Shown here one piece after another: positions 1 to 12,244 of a stretch of DNA of 64,000 nucleotides (positions within the stretch are counted from its first letter, which is position 1; the number at the start of each line of letters is the position of its first letter). The position numbers and the translations under genes were made by a program. The notes under the pieces are model-generated. The model ran no database searches. It had not been told where the DNA came from and saw only the letters and a program-made list of their open reading frames with translations. This DNA comes from Delphinus delphis (lineage: Eukaryota > Chordata > Mammalia > Artiodactyla > Delphinidae): positions 56,946,947 to 57,010,946 of the forward strand of contig NC_082696.1 of NCBI RefSeq assembly GCF_949987515.2, written 5' to 3'.

Positions 1-1091
1 ATATATCCTGCCATGATTTAAGTTCTGCTTTTTCTGTTTTTAAATAAATTTTTCTAGTATTGACCCCAAATCTTTCCCTTGGAAGAAAGGAAAAGAAAAA
101 AAAAAATCACCATGCTTGAGAGGCCTTTAGACCTCTCCCATTTGAGATTGTTAACACTTTCTTCCTCAGGCTGTGACCACCCCCTTCCTAGTCCTGTACA
201 GATATAAATCCCTCGTGCTGGGTTTCAGTGATGAGAGTCTGTTCTCTGAGGCCACTTTCCACTCCTGTTCTTTGACTTGGGTAGAGGTAGGGCATGTAAT
301 TCTCCATGCTGACTAGTGGACAGGGTTCACACAACAGGAATTAGCAATCTGCCATGACTGTGGAGGCAGTCCCTCACCTCTTGGATCTTTTCCCAGACAC
401 GGATTCCTAGTGATCTTAGGGATTTGCCAAAAATCTCTTGGAGTTACAGGGAGTAGCATTCAGGTGAATTGCATGTCCTTAGGTTTTTTACTCAGAAGAT
501 ATATAGAGCTGAACCTATGTGTTTTCTGTATAGGTAAGCTTACTTACAAATGCTTATTTTGTTAGCCTGATGATGTTCCTTCTAATCTTTAGAATATTTA
601 CTCCTTAAGCATTAGGGGAACAATTGACTAAATTTCCTAAAAGAACTCATCTGCCACCCAAATCAATTGTTCTTTGAGTTTTTTAATGTTACTGAGGATG
701 AGATTTTACATAAAAAAGGGAATTATATATTTATATATAATATGCTTCTCACTTTTTCTAAATCTAGTATATAAGTTTAGTTTGCTGTAGATGTGTAAAC
801 TGAAATAATGTCAGTTTTAACACTGGAAAATTCGTATCTTTTTAATGTGCTGCTGAATTTTATCTGCTTATCTTGCATATTTTTAACATATTGCCATTGT
901 TCATCAGTGTCAATAAACCTTAGTATGGGGATTTTGATCTGTAAAATGGAAGTGGTAATTGCAATTGCTTTATTCCTTTGATTTGCTATAAATGGATTTT
1001 TTTTTAATTCTGAAAAGAGCGAGGTGAAATTGAAATGATGGTTTTAATAAGAAATATTTTGAAACAAATAATGACCTTGCTTGTTTTCTAG
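1..1091 (+). other. ASCC3: ASCC3 intron, 3' part (starts before window); no repeat recognised
   Basis: This AT-rich non-coding sequence ends in the acceptor ttgttttctag used by the first exon. I recognise no repeat family, RNA gene or open frame here. A somewhat less AT-rich part lies at about 120-470. Confidence 0.6.
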
Positions 1092-1203
1092 CTACTACAA
1101 TTTGAGTGATGTGAGCCATGATTCTGTGAACAAGTTTCTGTCCAATCTGGTTGAGAAGTCCCTGGTTGAATTGGAACATTCCTACTGTATTGAGATGGGA
1201 GAG
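1092..1203 (+). CDS. ASCC3: ASCC3 coding exon (C-terminal Sec63-like domain), first in window
   Basis: ASCC3 is a large Ski2-like 3'-5' helicase. It works in the ASC-1 complex in alkylation-damage repair with ALKBH3, and in splitting collided ribosomes in ribosome quality control. This 112-nt exon follows a TTTTCTAG acceptor and ends GAG|gtacga. Its first base completes a split codon. The remaining 37 codons read YYNLSDVSHDSVNKF and onward, with no stop, and end in phase 0. The peptide matches what I recall of the second, C-terminal Sec63 domain of mammalian ASCC3, a helical domain packing against the second helicase cassette. The next exon continues in frame after a 197-bp intron. The reading frame is intact, so there is no sign of a pseudogene. 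SNRNP200 is a paralogue with a similar domain, but the residue pattern fits ASCC3 better. The family call is from memory, not from an alignment. Confidence 0.93.
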
Positions 1204-1400
1204 GTACGACTTGGTCATACACATTCCAATTGAAAAGATGGCCCAGCTTTTTAACAATAGGGCTTTTGCTTCTAATGATAACCAAAAATTGTAATGAAAC
1301 AGTTGGAACAGCAACCTACAGTATGAATTATTAATTTTACGAATATATACACTTCTATTGTACTTTTTATTTATGTTATTTTATATTTCTTTTGAAACAG
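1204..1400 (+). other. ASCC3: ASCC3 short intron (197 bp)
   Basis: This canonical GT-AG intron starts gtacga and ends tttgaaacag, between codon-phase-0 exon ends. It is AT-rich and contains no recognisable repeat. Its small size contrasts with the roughly 45.7-kb intron that follows the next exon. Confidence 0.9.
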
Positions 1401-1535
1401 GATAATCGGAGCATTGAACCACTGACATATGGCCGGATTGCCTCTTATTACTATTTAAAGCACCAAACAGTTAAAATGTTCAAGCAGCGTTTGAAACCTG
1501 AATGTGGTACTGAAGAATTGCTTTCAATTCTAAGT
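1401..1535 (+). CDS. ASCC3: ASCC3 coding exon (C-terminal Sec63-like domain), second in window
   Basis: The exon is 135 nt, exactly 45 codons, bounded by tgaaacag| and AGT|gtgagt, and phase 0 at both ends. It translates as DNRSIEPLTYGRIASYYYLK and onward, ending in LLSILS. The stretch PLTYGRIASYYYLK is the hallmark of Sec63 domains in Brr2/Ski2-like helicases, where the local consensus is roughly P-x-x-x-G-x-[IL]-A-S-x-Y-Y. In ASCC3 this domain follows the second, catalytically weaker helicase cassette and is part of the scaffold that holds the cassette together. The donor GTGAGT is close to the consensus. The next coding exon lies 45.7 kb downstream and resumes in frame (SILS followed by DAEEYTD). 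No frameshift or missing codon is seen. Confidence 0.95.
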
Positions 1536-2954
1536 GTGAGTTTCATGATATTATTGCATTGTTTTTAATACATAGAGATTATATTTTATATATTTCATAC
1601 CTTCACTTTTAATTTGGGTCTTAATTTGTTGCCATCTAGTTCCTCTTGAAATTTGGCAGAAACTGTTTATGAAGTTCTTTCTTCTGTCAAACATGATCAC
1701 TACAAAGCAAATCTGGACTAAATTCCCCATTAAGATTACCGTGTAATTTATCATCCAAACTTGGGTCAGTCTGAGAATGGAATGGGGCACTATTGATATT
1801 TAAGCCAGGATAATAGGTATAAACTGGCCTCTCCTCAGCAGCCAGGTGATCTCCCTAGCCTTCAATGTAATAACCTCTCTGGATTATAGTTGAAAGCTTT
1901 TCTTATTGCTTTTTTTGGGTAATTCTTGTTGGAACTATGCTGTTGCTGATGTTTCTTAACATAAGGATCCACTTGATTAAGTTCTCTTAGAATTAATGCC
2001 AGAAAAGTTAACTCCTCCCATTCCCCCCTTCCAAAAGAAAATATACAATCAGATTTATCACATGGTAAAAAACTATACTATGTTCATTTTGCTTTTTTGC
2101 CGAGAAGCTAAGAACTAAATTTAATATTGAAGTTAAAATTACTATTAGGAGTATCTTCTCCACTTCCTTCCTTCATATTATATATGCATTATTTTGTTGT
2201 TGTTGTTGACTTTAAGTGTAATAATTTACCATAAAACTTTGTTGGCACATTAATCAGGATATATGTTATAAGTAAATATGGTATTTTATTTTACCCCTCA
2301 GGTGTGTTGGTACTTTTTTAAAAAGTTAAGACCCATTGGACTCTAATGTCTTTAAGGTCCTTCTCTTATAAATTCACTGATTCTGCTGTAGTTCACTTAC
2401 TTATTAGCTTTTTTCCTACCTCTCCTATTGCTTTATCATTCTCAATAGACATCAGTATCCCATTCACAGTTTTCCAATTTTTCAGTGTTTTCCCTTTGAG
2501 AAACTAGTGTAGAGATTTTGCTTATGGCATAGGGCCAAATACATTGTAATGAGTCAGAAAATATTTGTTCATGAATTGATGGATGGGTGGATGGGTCCTG
2601 TATAAATCAGTTTTCTATTGTTTGCTCTATGGAAATGAGTAGAGGATTAAGGTATATGAGGCAGCTTTCAAGAAAATGATTTTGCTGTCAAATTAACAAT
2701 TCATTTCTGAGGTAAGAATATTTTTTAAAAATTAAGAATCTCTTTTAGATTTCTAAGAATGAGGTTTTTATCATTTCCTAGACAGATATTCATAAAAACA
2801 GGATTTTTCTGGGGGGAAGACAGTAAAATCATGGTTAGTTAATTTCAGCAAGCATCTTAAACTAGTATCTGTTAGATTTAAGAATATAATGTTTCTTTCA
2901 GATTTACCTACCGTCATATATTTACCTAATTTAGTATTTTAAAGTACTTGGGAA
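1536..2954. other. Intronic sequence without a recognised element
   Basis: The stretch is AT-rich and unique-looking. A short GGAT-type run (atggatgggtggatggg, about 2579-2596) follows a fragment resembling the end of an L2 or MIR (about 2545-2580), too short to assign. Nothing else is recognised. Confidence 0.5.
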
Positions 2955-3200
2955 CACATAATAACAGCTGATACCTCTGAGCACTTTTCATGTGACAGGC
3001 CTTATTCTAGGAACTTTACATTGATAAACTCATTTAATCCTAACAAAGCCACTCATTTGATATTGATAACATCCCATTATTATTCCTATTCCTATTATTT
3101 AAGAGTAACCAACTTGTCCAAGGTTGCACATCAAGTGAGTAGTTTGCAGTCTAGCACCTTAGTATGCGTTCTTAACCACTGCACTGTGCTGCCTCTCATG
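2955..3200 (-). repeat. MIR SINE fragment (minus orientation)
   Basis: The sequence shows the reverse-complement MIR layout: a degraded 'gtgccaggc...ttctaggaactttacattgataaactcatttaatcctaac' segment, then 'cccattattattcctatt', 'caaggttgcacatcaagtgagtag' and 'gttcttaaccactgcactgtgctgcct'. This is an ancient tRNA-derived SINE shared by all mammals. Divergence is high, as expected. Confidence 0.8.
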
Positions 3201-3211
3201 CCCCTCCCTCC

Positions 3212-3212
<1 letters not shown>

Positions 3213-3287
<75 letters not shown>
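3213..3287. repeat. Compound (TC)n-(CA)n microsatellite
   Basis: Uninterrupted tctctc repeats run to about 3251, followed directly by cacaca repeats to 3287. The array abuts the end of the MIR copy and may have grown from its pyrimidine-rich flank. Confidence 0.95.
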
Positions 3288-3291
<4 letters not shown>

Positions 3292-3299
3292 GAGCTGGA

Positions 3300-4690
3300 A
3301 AATACCGAGTTGGGAGGTTCAAAGTATGTCTAGACTAGATGCACATTGTTCGTAAAAGTTTGTGAAAACCATATGCCTATTCCACCCTACTAAAAAAAAA
3401 ACCCAAATGTATATAGTACCAAGGGAATTCAGTCATTTTTCTCTTCAGTTTTTTCCATAAAAAGGCACTGATAGAGCAAGAGGTCTGTTCACATCCTTTC
3501 AGTAGCCTGTTTCTTTCCAGCATCACACTGCCTAAAACCAGTACTGATCTCATGGTATATCTTTATTAAAATAAAGTCAACTCTTTTGTGAATAATACAA
3601 GAACAACTCATCTGCAGATATACAGAAGGTAAACTACAGTATATTTACATAGATATTGTTCTGCATTGTCCCTTAATGATTTCTACAGCAACAATGATAT
3701 AATCTCTTCATCCTATGGTGTCTAGTCCATGAAACTCTCAACTTCTGCTATGTAGTGTCTAAGTCTGTAATATCTAAGTGAGACCTCTTTTTGAGGGAGG
3801 ACACTGGGACATTAGAAGTATAGGACTCATATGGATAAGGAGATCTGCAGGTACCACGATTTTGCTAATTTCTTATCTAGAAATTATTCTCTATGTACTA
3901 GAGAACATATGTGTAACTAACAGAGAAACATTAAGTAATAAAGCAAGATTGTGTTTGAAGTAATTATAGTACAATTTCTAGAAATCATTCTTTCACTGAA
4001 AAGTGTTTTTAAATATTATTTTGTGATCACACCAGAGAGTCCTAAATGACTCACATAGCTTCGTTATCTTCTCTGCTCTTACCTCCAAAACTGCATATTA
4101 ATCTCCTTGTGGTTTTGAAACAAGGAGATACAACTGGTCAAGCAGGAGCTATAGAGAAGAGGATGACAAGCACAACAGGACAAAGAAAAGCAGTGTGTGT
4201 GAAAGACCTCGTTCCACTACCATTGCTTTTGTTTTTATAATGTTTAATAATGTCACATTATGTTTTCGAACAATGCAGTATTATAACTTATTTACTATCA
4301 GCATCTCCTTTTACTAAGATACAGTGACATATTTCTGAAGTCATTTTCAAACTTTTTTATTTCTATAATTTATTACTTATTTTAAGAGGAATTTTTAGTA
4401 TTCCCGAAAAGATCACAACTGAGAAGCTTCTAATCTCTTGAGTATTATTTTGAATTCACTATAATATTTCATCAATTTAATTTTGGCAGTGAATAAAGTT
4501 TTCTCATTATTTCTTAGGCTACATATTGTATTTAACTTTTGGTATTTGCTGTCTTTGGTATTAATGATAGTGTAGAAATTATGTTCATTAAGATTTTTAT
4601 TTTAGGTGTTCTGAATATGTTGCAGTATGATTATTATTGGCCCAGAGAAAACAAACTAGAAGGTAACCACAGAATGAAAAAAGGAATATT
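3300..4690. other. Intronic sequence without a recognised element
   Basis: The region is AT-rich. It contains a few short open frames with no similarity I recognise. No tail, terminal duplication or tRNA-like box was seen. Confidence 0.5.
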
Positions 4691-4703
4691 AAAACATTCA
4701 TTG

Positions 4704-4911
4704 GGGCTTCTCTGGTGGCGCAGTGGTTGAGAGTCCGCCTGCTGATGCAGGGGACATGGGTTTGTGCTCCGGTCTGGGAAGATCCCACATGCCGCGGAGC
4801 GGCTAGGCCCGTGAGCCACGGCCGCTGAGCCTGCGCATCCAGAGCCTGTGCTCCGCAACGGGAGAGGCCACAACAGTGAGAGGCCCGTGTACCGCAAAAA
4901 AAACAAAACAA
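4704..4911 (+). mobile_element. CHR-2-type tRNA-Glu-derived SINE
   Basis: The head 'tggcgcagtggttgagagtc' carries the pol III A box of a tRNA-Glu-like promoter. The B-box region reads gggtttgtgctccgg. The body ends at an A-rich tail. A 13-bp target-site duplication (aaaacattcattg) lies at 4691-4703 and 4912-4924. This family marks cetaceans and relatives. The copy is in the same orientation as ASCC3. Confidence 0.95.
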
Positions 4912-5489
4912 AAAACATTCATTGACTTTCATCAAGCATTTAAAAATACATAAACTTTTAAGTAGGGATACAATTGTATTGCCTTTAGTTTTTTTTCCGA
5001 AACTAAAAAGAGAAAGCCATATAATCAGGTCATTTCATAGTATGCTTCCTTTCACAGTGTTTTTGGCCCTTCAGTCTTCCCTCTTCCACAGTGTTCCGTA
5101 GCAGAAGGTTGTCAGGTTTGGTTAAAAAAAATTTCCATACATTAGGTACATGTATACCCTAACTTTTGAATTCTATCCTTTTTGTTCTTTTCCTCTGTCA
5201 GTAGGCTTGTTGGGGTCAGCCTGGTATTTTGCAGAATAGTATTTATTATATTGACAGTATCACCCTTTTGACAAAGGATGGAGGCAACAGGAAATTTCTG
5301 AGTTTAATATAAAGATGAAAACTGAACTCTTCCAAATAGTAAGGAGGTAAGCTAAATGGAGTTGTCTTAAGAAATATCTTAAGCATATGATGAAGTATGT
5401 ATAATTTAGATGTTTTATCCTTAATATGTTATTCTACATGTGTCCATATTAAATTCCATCAGTCACATTTCTACCCACAGACTATATAT

Positions 5490-5580
5490 TGATTCATCCA
5501 AAAAATATTTACTTTGTGCCTACAATGTGTAAGGCTCATTCTAGGGGCAGGAGATAGAATAGTGAACATTAGTGGCAAAC
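5490..5580 (-). repeat. L2 3'-end fragment (minus orientation)
   Basis: The order 'tgattcatccaaaaaatatttactttgtgcctacaatgtgtaaggc' then 'ggggcaggagatagaatagtgaaca' is the reverse complement of the conserved L2 3' end. A (TG)n-rich stretch follows at about 5582-5615. Confidence 0.7.
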
Positions 5581-5581
5581 T

Positions 5582-5615
5582 GTGAGTGTGTGTGTCTGTG
5601 TGTCTGTGTCTGTGT
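5582..5615. repeat. (TG)n-rich simple repeat
   Basis: Alternating gtgtgtgtgtc-tgtgtg units are interrupted by tct. The tract is imperfect. Confidence 0.8.
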
Positions 5616-5751
5616 TAATGCACAGATAATCTATGGGCCATGGTAATAAACTATGAAAGACTTGGGTGTTGCTCCTGACCGAGGTCATCAGCACAGTGTG
5701 ACGCTCCAAGAAGCATAGCAGAATGTTGCCCACCATCAAAAAGAGTCTCTA

Positions 5752-5947
5752 GGGCTTCCCTGGTGGCGCAGTGGTTGAGAGTCCGCCTGCCGATGCAGGG
5801 GACATGGGTTCATGCCCCGGTCCGGGAAGATCCCACATGCCGTGGAGCAGCTGGGCCCGTGAGCCATGGCCGCTGAGCCTGCATGTCCAGAGCCTGTGCT
5901 CCACAACAGGAGAGGTCACAACAGTGAGAGGCCCGCGTACCGGAAAA
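5752..5947 (+). mobile_element. CHR-2-type SINE
   Basis: The tRNA-like head (gtggcgcagtggttgagagt), the 'gccgctgagcctgc' body and an A tail are all present. A 14-bp target-site duplication aaaaagagtctcta lies at 5738-5751 and 5948-5961. The copy is sense to ASCC3. Confidence 0.95.
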
Positions 5948-6504
5948 AAAAAGAGTCTCTAAAAACAGAACAGGATATAGTATTCTTCCTTCGTGTTAAT
6001 CTTCCCTGTGCACGAGGTTTGCTATATACATTTCTGCTGACCCCACATCAAAAAAACATCATGGAGAAAGTTTGAATGGGCCCAAGGGAGCCACTCATAT
6101 GATGGGAGGTATGTGATTGGGGCATTGCAGTCTGCAGAGGCAGAGGATATGAATCAGGTAACAGATATTAAAATCATGGACCTTATGAATGGAGGCCCTC
6201 TTTAGATCATGAACACAAGTAACCTTTTTAATTAATAGGAAGTTCCATCTGATCCTGCAAGTAATAAACTCAGAGAATTTATTACTTCACTTGATGAATA
6301 TAATGTAGGCCAAAAATATATAGATTAAAAAAGGGCTAGAAAGAATTTATGAATGATAAAACTACTAATGAATTGTGCGTGTCATATTTGGTGTGGCAGA
6401 TGCTGATTATTCTGTTACAGACCAAGGAGACAGGAATGAGGATTAGATGAAAGTGTGTCATCTGTATGGTATTTTTCTCTTGGTCCACTAGATACTTGGA
6501 ATAT

Positions 6505-6876
6505 TTTTTTTTAAACATCTCTATTGGAGTATAATTGCTTTACAACGTTGTGTTAGTTTCTGCTGTATAACAAAGTGAATCAGCTATATGTATATATATA
6601 TCCCCATATCCCCTCCCTCTTGCGTCTCCCTCCCTCCCACCCTCCCTATCCCACCCCTCTAGGTGGTCACAAAGCACGGAGCTGATCTCCCTGTGCCATG
6701 TGGCTGCTTCCCACTAGCTATCTGTTTTACATTTGGTAGTGTGTATATGTCCATGCCACTCTCTCACTTTGTCCCAGTTTACCCTTCCCCCTCCCCGTGT
6801 CAAATCCATTCTCTACTTCTGCGTCTTTATTCCTGTCCTGCCCCTAGGTTCATCAGAACCATTTTTTTTTTCAGAT
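6505..6876 (-). mobile_element. 5'-truncated L1, 3' UTR only (minus orientation)
   Basis: About 370 bp of L1 3' UTR in reverse complement, starting with a T run and 'attggagtataattgctttacaa'. It includes the pyrimidine-rich 'cccctccctcttgcg' segment also seen at 13375 onward. The target-site duplication gatacttggaatat lies at 6491-6504 and 6877-6890. No coding sequence is present. Confidence 0.93.
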
Positions 6877-7299
6877 GATACTTGGAATATATTTTATCCT
6901 TCAGAATATAGGGAGTGGGGGGTGTTATTTGATTTTCTAAATGTGACAGTCTATTATACTTTCAGGAACTAATTCCTGTTGATCACTATTCCATTATATG
7001 TAAATCTTTATTTCAGTCAACACCAAAAAAGAAAACACACTTCCACTAATTTTTTTTCTCTGCTAACACCTCTTTTCAGATTTCTGTTTTCACTTACTCA
7101 TCTTCTTCTTAAGAAACTGAGCTGTTTCTAGCTTACATTTTTAGATGTCATTGTCTTTAAATGATAGTAAAGTACTCTATTCTAGGTGTAAGACTGAAGA
7201 TTTTTTTAAAACTATTTCTCTTCACTTATTCTATGACAGCAACCCATTTATTTAAATCTAGTCTTTTCAATATATTCATTAAAAAGTAATAATAACTAC

Positions 7300-7440
7300 C
7301 TTTTATGGAGCACCTACTACATGCCAGGCACTTAATATACATTATTTATAATCCTCAAACAACATGGTAAATGTTAATATATAGAAAATGAAACTGAGGT
7401 TTGATGAGGTTATTTAAGTTTTCCCAGGTTCCATACAAAG
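7300..7440 (-). repeat. MIR SINE fragment (minus orientation)
   Basis: The 'ggagcacctactacatgccaggcacttaatatacatt' start is followed by 'gaaaatgaaactgaggt', the reverse-complement MIR order. The copy is degraded. Confidence 0.75.
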
Positions 7441-8244
7441 TAGCTCTTTAGAACTCTCTTCCCTATTCCTTACTTCCTCTCCTAGACATATTTATCCTTA
7501 TCCTATGATTTAATTCCAAATGTAAAAAATTTTTTAAGTATTGAAATGTAATGGTATATACTTTTTAAAAGTCAGTTAAGAAACAGAGTTGCTTTTAAAA
7601 TTATGTGTGACCTTGTGACTTAGAATTACAGGTTTTAAATACACATGTTAATTACTGGCAAAATAGTTATTTCAACCTTCCTTATGGAAAACATAGATTT
7701 TAAGTTTTAAGCAATATCTTGCTATTTGAAAAGGTTAGATATTTTATAAGAACTCTTGCCAAGTTTTTTCTCAACACCATGAATTAATAAGCTTCATAAT
7801 TAAGGCAGCTGCTTCACACTTCTATTGTTAACCAGTGACATTACATCTGTCTTGCTCCATTGATGCCCTCCTCCTACTTATTGAAGCATTTAGCAGTTTT
7901 GGCAACAGGGATTACATGGCATGGAGTAAGTAGTCTAATTAGATACAAGTGAAAATCCTGAGGGAAAAGGATATTTAAAAAGTAATTTGAAGAATCTCTT
8001 AATGATGTTGGCACTGAAAGCCAAGTCTAGAGTAGAAGGTGCCAGTCATCGTGACAAACAAGGATTATGATTTGATATGTTCAGTGGACTTTTAGAAGGT
8101 AGCCTAAGAGTAATAGAAATAAAAAGATTTCAAAGTTGGGGAAATTTATTTGAGTGAATTTTTCATAATATGCTTACCGTAGTATTAATAGCTTTGAAAG
8201 AAAGCAAAATATGCCCCAAATGTATTTTGTCTCTAAATGAAACA
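7441..8244. other. Intronic sequence without a recognised element
   Basis: AT-rich and unique-looking. I see nothing I can name. Confidence 0.45.
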
Positions 8245-8550
8245 AATGAACTTATTTACAAAACAGAAACAGACTTACAGATATCAAAAACAAGCTTATG
8301 GATACCACAGGGGAAACATGGTGGTGGGGTGAGGATAAATCAGGAGCTTGGGATGAACATACACACACTACTATATATGAGATAGATAACCAACAAGGAA
8401 CACAGGGAACTCCACTCAATATTCTGGGATAACCTATATGAGAAAAGAATCTTAAAAAGAATGAATATCTGTATATCTCTAACTGAATCACTTTGCTGTG
8501 CACCTGAAACTAACACAACATTGTAAATTTTCAATAGATTTTTTAAAGAT
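8245..8550 (+). mobile_element. L1 3' UTR fragment (plus orientation)
   Basis: The motifs 'ctactatatatgagatagataaccaacaagg', 'acagggaactccactcaatattctgg' and 'tgaatcactttgctgtgcacctgaaactaacacaacattgtaaa' are the sense strand of the L1 3' UTR that appears in reverse at 6505 and 13375. No clear target-site duplication was found, so the borders are approximate. Confidence 0.85.
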
Positions 8551-8760
8551 AAACTCAGTTGATAAGGTTCTTGTGACTACACAGAAACATGAGTTTATAT
8601 ATCAAATATCCAATTTGAAAAGTTGTGAAATTCTTATTTCTCCACAAAACCTTAGATATTGACTAAAAGTATGGGTTTCGTGTGTTAACATAAAAAAGAA
8701 CCATTCCAAATTTAGAAAAGTACCATAAAAAATTAGATTTTTATATATTAATAAATTTCT

Positions 8761-9093
8761 GGGGACTTCCCTGGTGGCACAGTGGTTAAGAATCCGCCTG
8801 CCAATGCAGGGGACACAGGTTCGATCCCTGGTCCAGGAAGATCCCACATGCCACAGAGCAGCTAAGCCCGTGCACCACAACTAATGAGCCTGCGCTCTAG
8901 AGATCGTGAGCCACAACTACTGAGCTCACCCGTGCGCCTAGAGCCCGTGTTCCACAAGAGAAGCCACGGCAAATGAAAAGCCTGTGCACCACAACGAAGA
9001 GTAGCCCCTGCTCGCCACGACTAGAGAAAGCCCATGAGCAGCAACAAAGACCCAACGCAGCCATAAATAAATAAATAAACAAATAAATAAATT
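8761..9093 (+). mobile_element. CHR-1-type SINE (long form)
   Basis: The tRNA-like head (ggtggcacagtggttaagaa) and B-box (ggttcgatccctgg) precede an extended body. The body contains repeated 'agcccgtg..ccacaa' units and 'gcaacaaagacccaacgcagcc', ending in (AAAT)n. A short duplication, aataaattt, lies at 8750-8758 and about 9085-9093. At about 330 bp it is the long form, unlike the roughly 200-bp CHR-2 copies. Confidence 0.92.
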
Positions 9094-12000
9094 TGTTTGT
9101 TTATTTATTTATTTCCAGGTTTGACAGTTTTCTGCACTGCTTTATTTGAAAGCATACTGGTTCTTTCTTTGCTCTGCCCATATAGACGACATTTTCAGTG
9201 ATATAGCATTTTTAATGCTTGAATTTTATCCTCTTTGGCACACAACCACAAATCTCTTGGTTGAAAATTACAAACGTATCTTTCTTAAACATAGGCTTGG
9301 AAAAATAAGCAAGAATTTTTTTTAAGAGAGAAATTTTAAGTGGAATAAATAGAAAGGACAAGCCAGATACGAATACCATTGGTAGGGGACCCCACATGTA
9401 AATTAAAGAGTTCATTAAAGGAAAAATGAAAGGAAGGAAAGGTTAACCGAGTAACAGTGAACATCACCAACCTCATGGCCTTCCATTTCCAAATAACCTC
9501 GTGACAATTGCAGGATCCCATCTGCTACTCTTTATCATCCTAGTGAGGAAACCTAATGGGATATCTTCCAGGGTTCATGAGAAAGAGCTTCCTAACCCCC
9601 AGTCTGGAGAGCTGCTTGGCATCTTTTGGAGAGGCACAGATGGCAAATGTCTCGAAAAAAAGTATCTTTCTACTTCTCCTGGTCTCTTTTCCTTGAGCCC
9701 TTCCCTATTTTCCATTATTTCCTAGTTTCTTCCTAGCTTTCTGCACTTACAAGCTTTTCTTAGCACAGAGAAAAGTGAAATATTTTCCTGGTGAAAATCT
9801 TCATTCTCAGATCTGTTGTGAGTTAGTAGATTCCTCTAAAGATTTTTAAGCTAATTGTGTTCTCATGAGCATAAAATGTATTTTTAATATTACCTGAAAT
9901 TTGTCCTGTTTTAAATTTTTGATACTTTTTAAAAAATTACTTTTGGCTTCCTGAACTGTCCCACAGAATAACTGTCAATTACTGAGATTCTAAATGTTGG
10001 TGATTAAATAGGGTTGTTAAATAAGAAATAAGTTTAGATACCAAAGTATGACTATCCTTAATATTTCTTTCATTATTACCTAGTTTAACTTTCTCATTTT
10101 TTCAAAAACCAAAGACCCAGTTTTGCCCAAGATGACACAAACCGGTATGGAAAAATAATACAAAAACTCAGATCCCAAAGGGCAGAGTTGAAATTGGAAT
10201 TCATATCCCCCAGCAACCTTTTAAATGCTCTTCTCTTTCTTTTCCCCTTTGCTATTTTGTACTTTTCTTTTTCCTCTTCTTGCATCTTATTTTGCCCTTT
10301 CATTTAAATAAAACTTACAAAACATGGTATGTAAAAGGGATATACCATTAACCTTCTCAGCCTAAGTTATAAGATTTGCTAAGTGTTCTATCCAATACTC
10401 ATTGCTCTTGGGGGAATACCAAGGAAATAATAGATAGACCTGTATCTTTTAAGGAGATTTGTCCTAGAGCCCAAAGAACCTAATAAAAACAAAGGAGTAG
10501 GCTTATGTCGAGTCTATCTGTCTCTTCTGCTGTTGCTGCTTCATATAGTTCTGCCTCTGCACGGGAAGTGTTCAGTCCTGCTTATGGCATTCAAGGCAGA
10601 AGTGTTGCTGATGCTGTCCTCAAAAGTCAGAGTTACCAGCCTGGCCTACGTGCAGGATTGGATCACCAAACTCCTGGGGGTCACGTTAAAAGCATTTGCA
10701 AAAGGAGACTCCATTTAGACATTTTAAAATTACAAATAAAATCTTGAGTGGTTGCATATAAATTAAGTCATACTTGTAAAACTCCAGGGTAGTCTGCTTT
10801 TCAGGGAACCCCATCATGAATGACTTGGCAAAGTAAATCATTGTTAATTTGGTTTTGGATATATTTTTGTTTATCGTTGGTAGTAACTCTCTGCTTAACT
10901 TAATGATATCATAACTATTTAGAATTGTCAGTACATATGCAATCACACTGGGGAAATTAAAATGTAATGAAAATAAGATTGAAGATTATTATCTTTGTGG
11001 GAATAAAATCTCTTCCCTAAATTCTAACCATTTGTCACTTCATTCTACTTTGAATAAACAGAGCATTGTTTAGACTAAAAATAAGTGGAAAGTAAAAACT
11101 TTAATAGTGGATAAAACATTTTAAAATATAATTTTCATATGCTAGAAATTGGTTTCTGCTCAGAATGTTTCTAATTTCATCCCGATAAAATTTAAGTACT
11201 CTAAAATTATGGTTAGGGTTTCATTGGTCCAGCAGGTGGAGCAGTTCAGAAATCAATGCTAGCTCACTCCTCAATTAATAATGGTGATTAGAAGTATTCC
11301 AAAAGGTTCATGGTTCCTGTCATAAATATCTTCCCAGTAGAAATAATGCCAAAACATTGCCTTGTATTTTAACAAAGCAGCCAAGTAGGTAAATAAGTGT
11401 GACCATTCCCAATACTTAAAGCCAACTAAATCTACTTCAATATCATTTTCTGTGCAATAAAGCAAAAGAAAAATTAAACATCCTAAAAGAAAAATTAAAT
11501 ATCCTTCCCAACCCCCTATTGGTATAAGCAGAGTCCTTCAGTATTACATTGTTTTGGAAACATGTAATTAAAAAAAAATAACAATAGAAATACTCCTTGG
11601 TGCTGAGAGATATACAGCCCTTTAGGTTAACTAACATGCCAGACTTTTTCTCTATGTAATAATGTATAGAAACACTATGCGCCCTAAAAAAAAATTTTTT
11701 AACTGTATTGACACAGTTTCAGGTAAAATTTTTAAAAATTCCCTATCATAAAGTGTGTTAAAGTGTATCCTAATATGTGTTTAAGGACAAGATATTATAG
11801 TTAGCCATCTTCTTGTTTTATTGAATCTTGTTTTATAGATAATACTGCTTTTATAAGTTGGGGGGGGTTTAATGAAAGCAGTACAATTACCCTTTTTTTA
11901 TACTTAATAAATAGTGGATTGTTCTCTCACCTCATTGGTTATTACCAGACTACCACAAGTCCTCATATATTAGCCGTTATTTCAATTGTGTAGGAATTTA

Positions 12001-12244
12001 TATCTCCTGGTCAGTTTCTCACAAGACAGTTTCTCGTCCACTAATCCTTCTGAGTTGTTCTTTTTATAATCATTTAAGAAAAGACCCTATAGCCCAAGTA
12101 AAGAATGATTCCATAACTATGGCTTTTGTGATATTACCACCATAAGTATCTCATAGACTTATTGGGGAGATTAAATTAGTTAATAGAGGCAAATCACAGA
12201 GCAGTGGTCATTTGCTCATTTGAAGTACTTAGTTAATGTTAGCT
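9094..12244. other. Repeat-poor intronic stretch
   Basis: I recognise no named repeat in this 3.1 kb. At 10505-10740 there is a short GC-richer patch with open frames on the + strand and an AATAAA near 10736. At 11229-11242 the sequence CCAGCAGGTGGAGC resembles a CTCF core. At 11861-11870 there is a G run. The rest is AT-rich. Confidence 0.5.

Noticed and set aside
4704..4760. tRNA-Glu-like gene
   Set aside because: The A and B boxes belong to a CHR SINE head; the sequence does not fold as an intact tRNA and has a SINE body and duplication.
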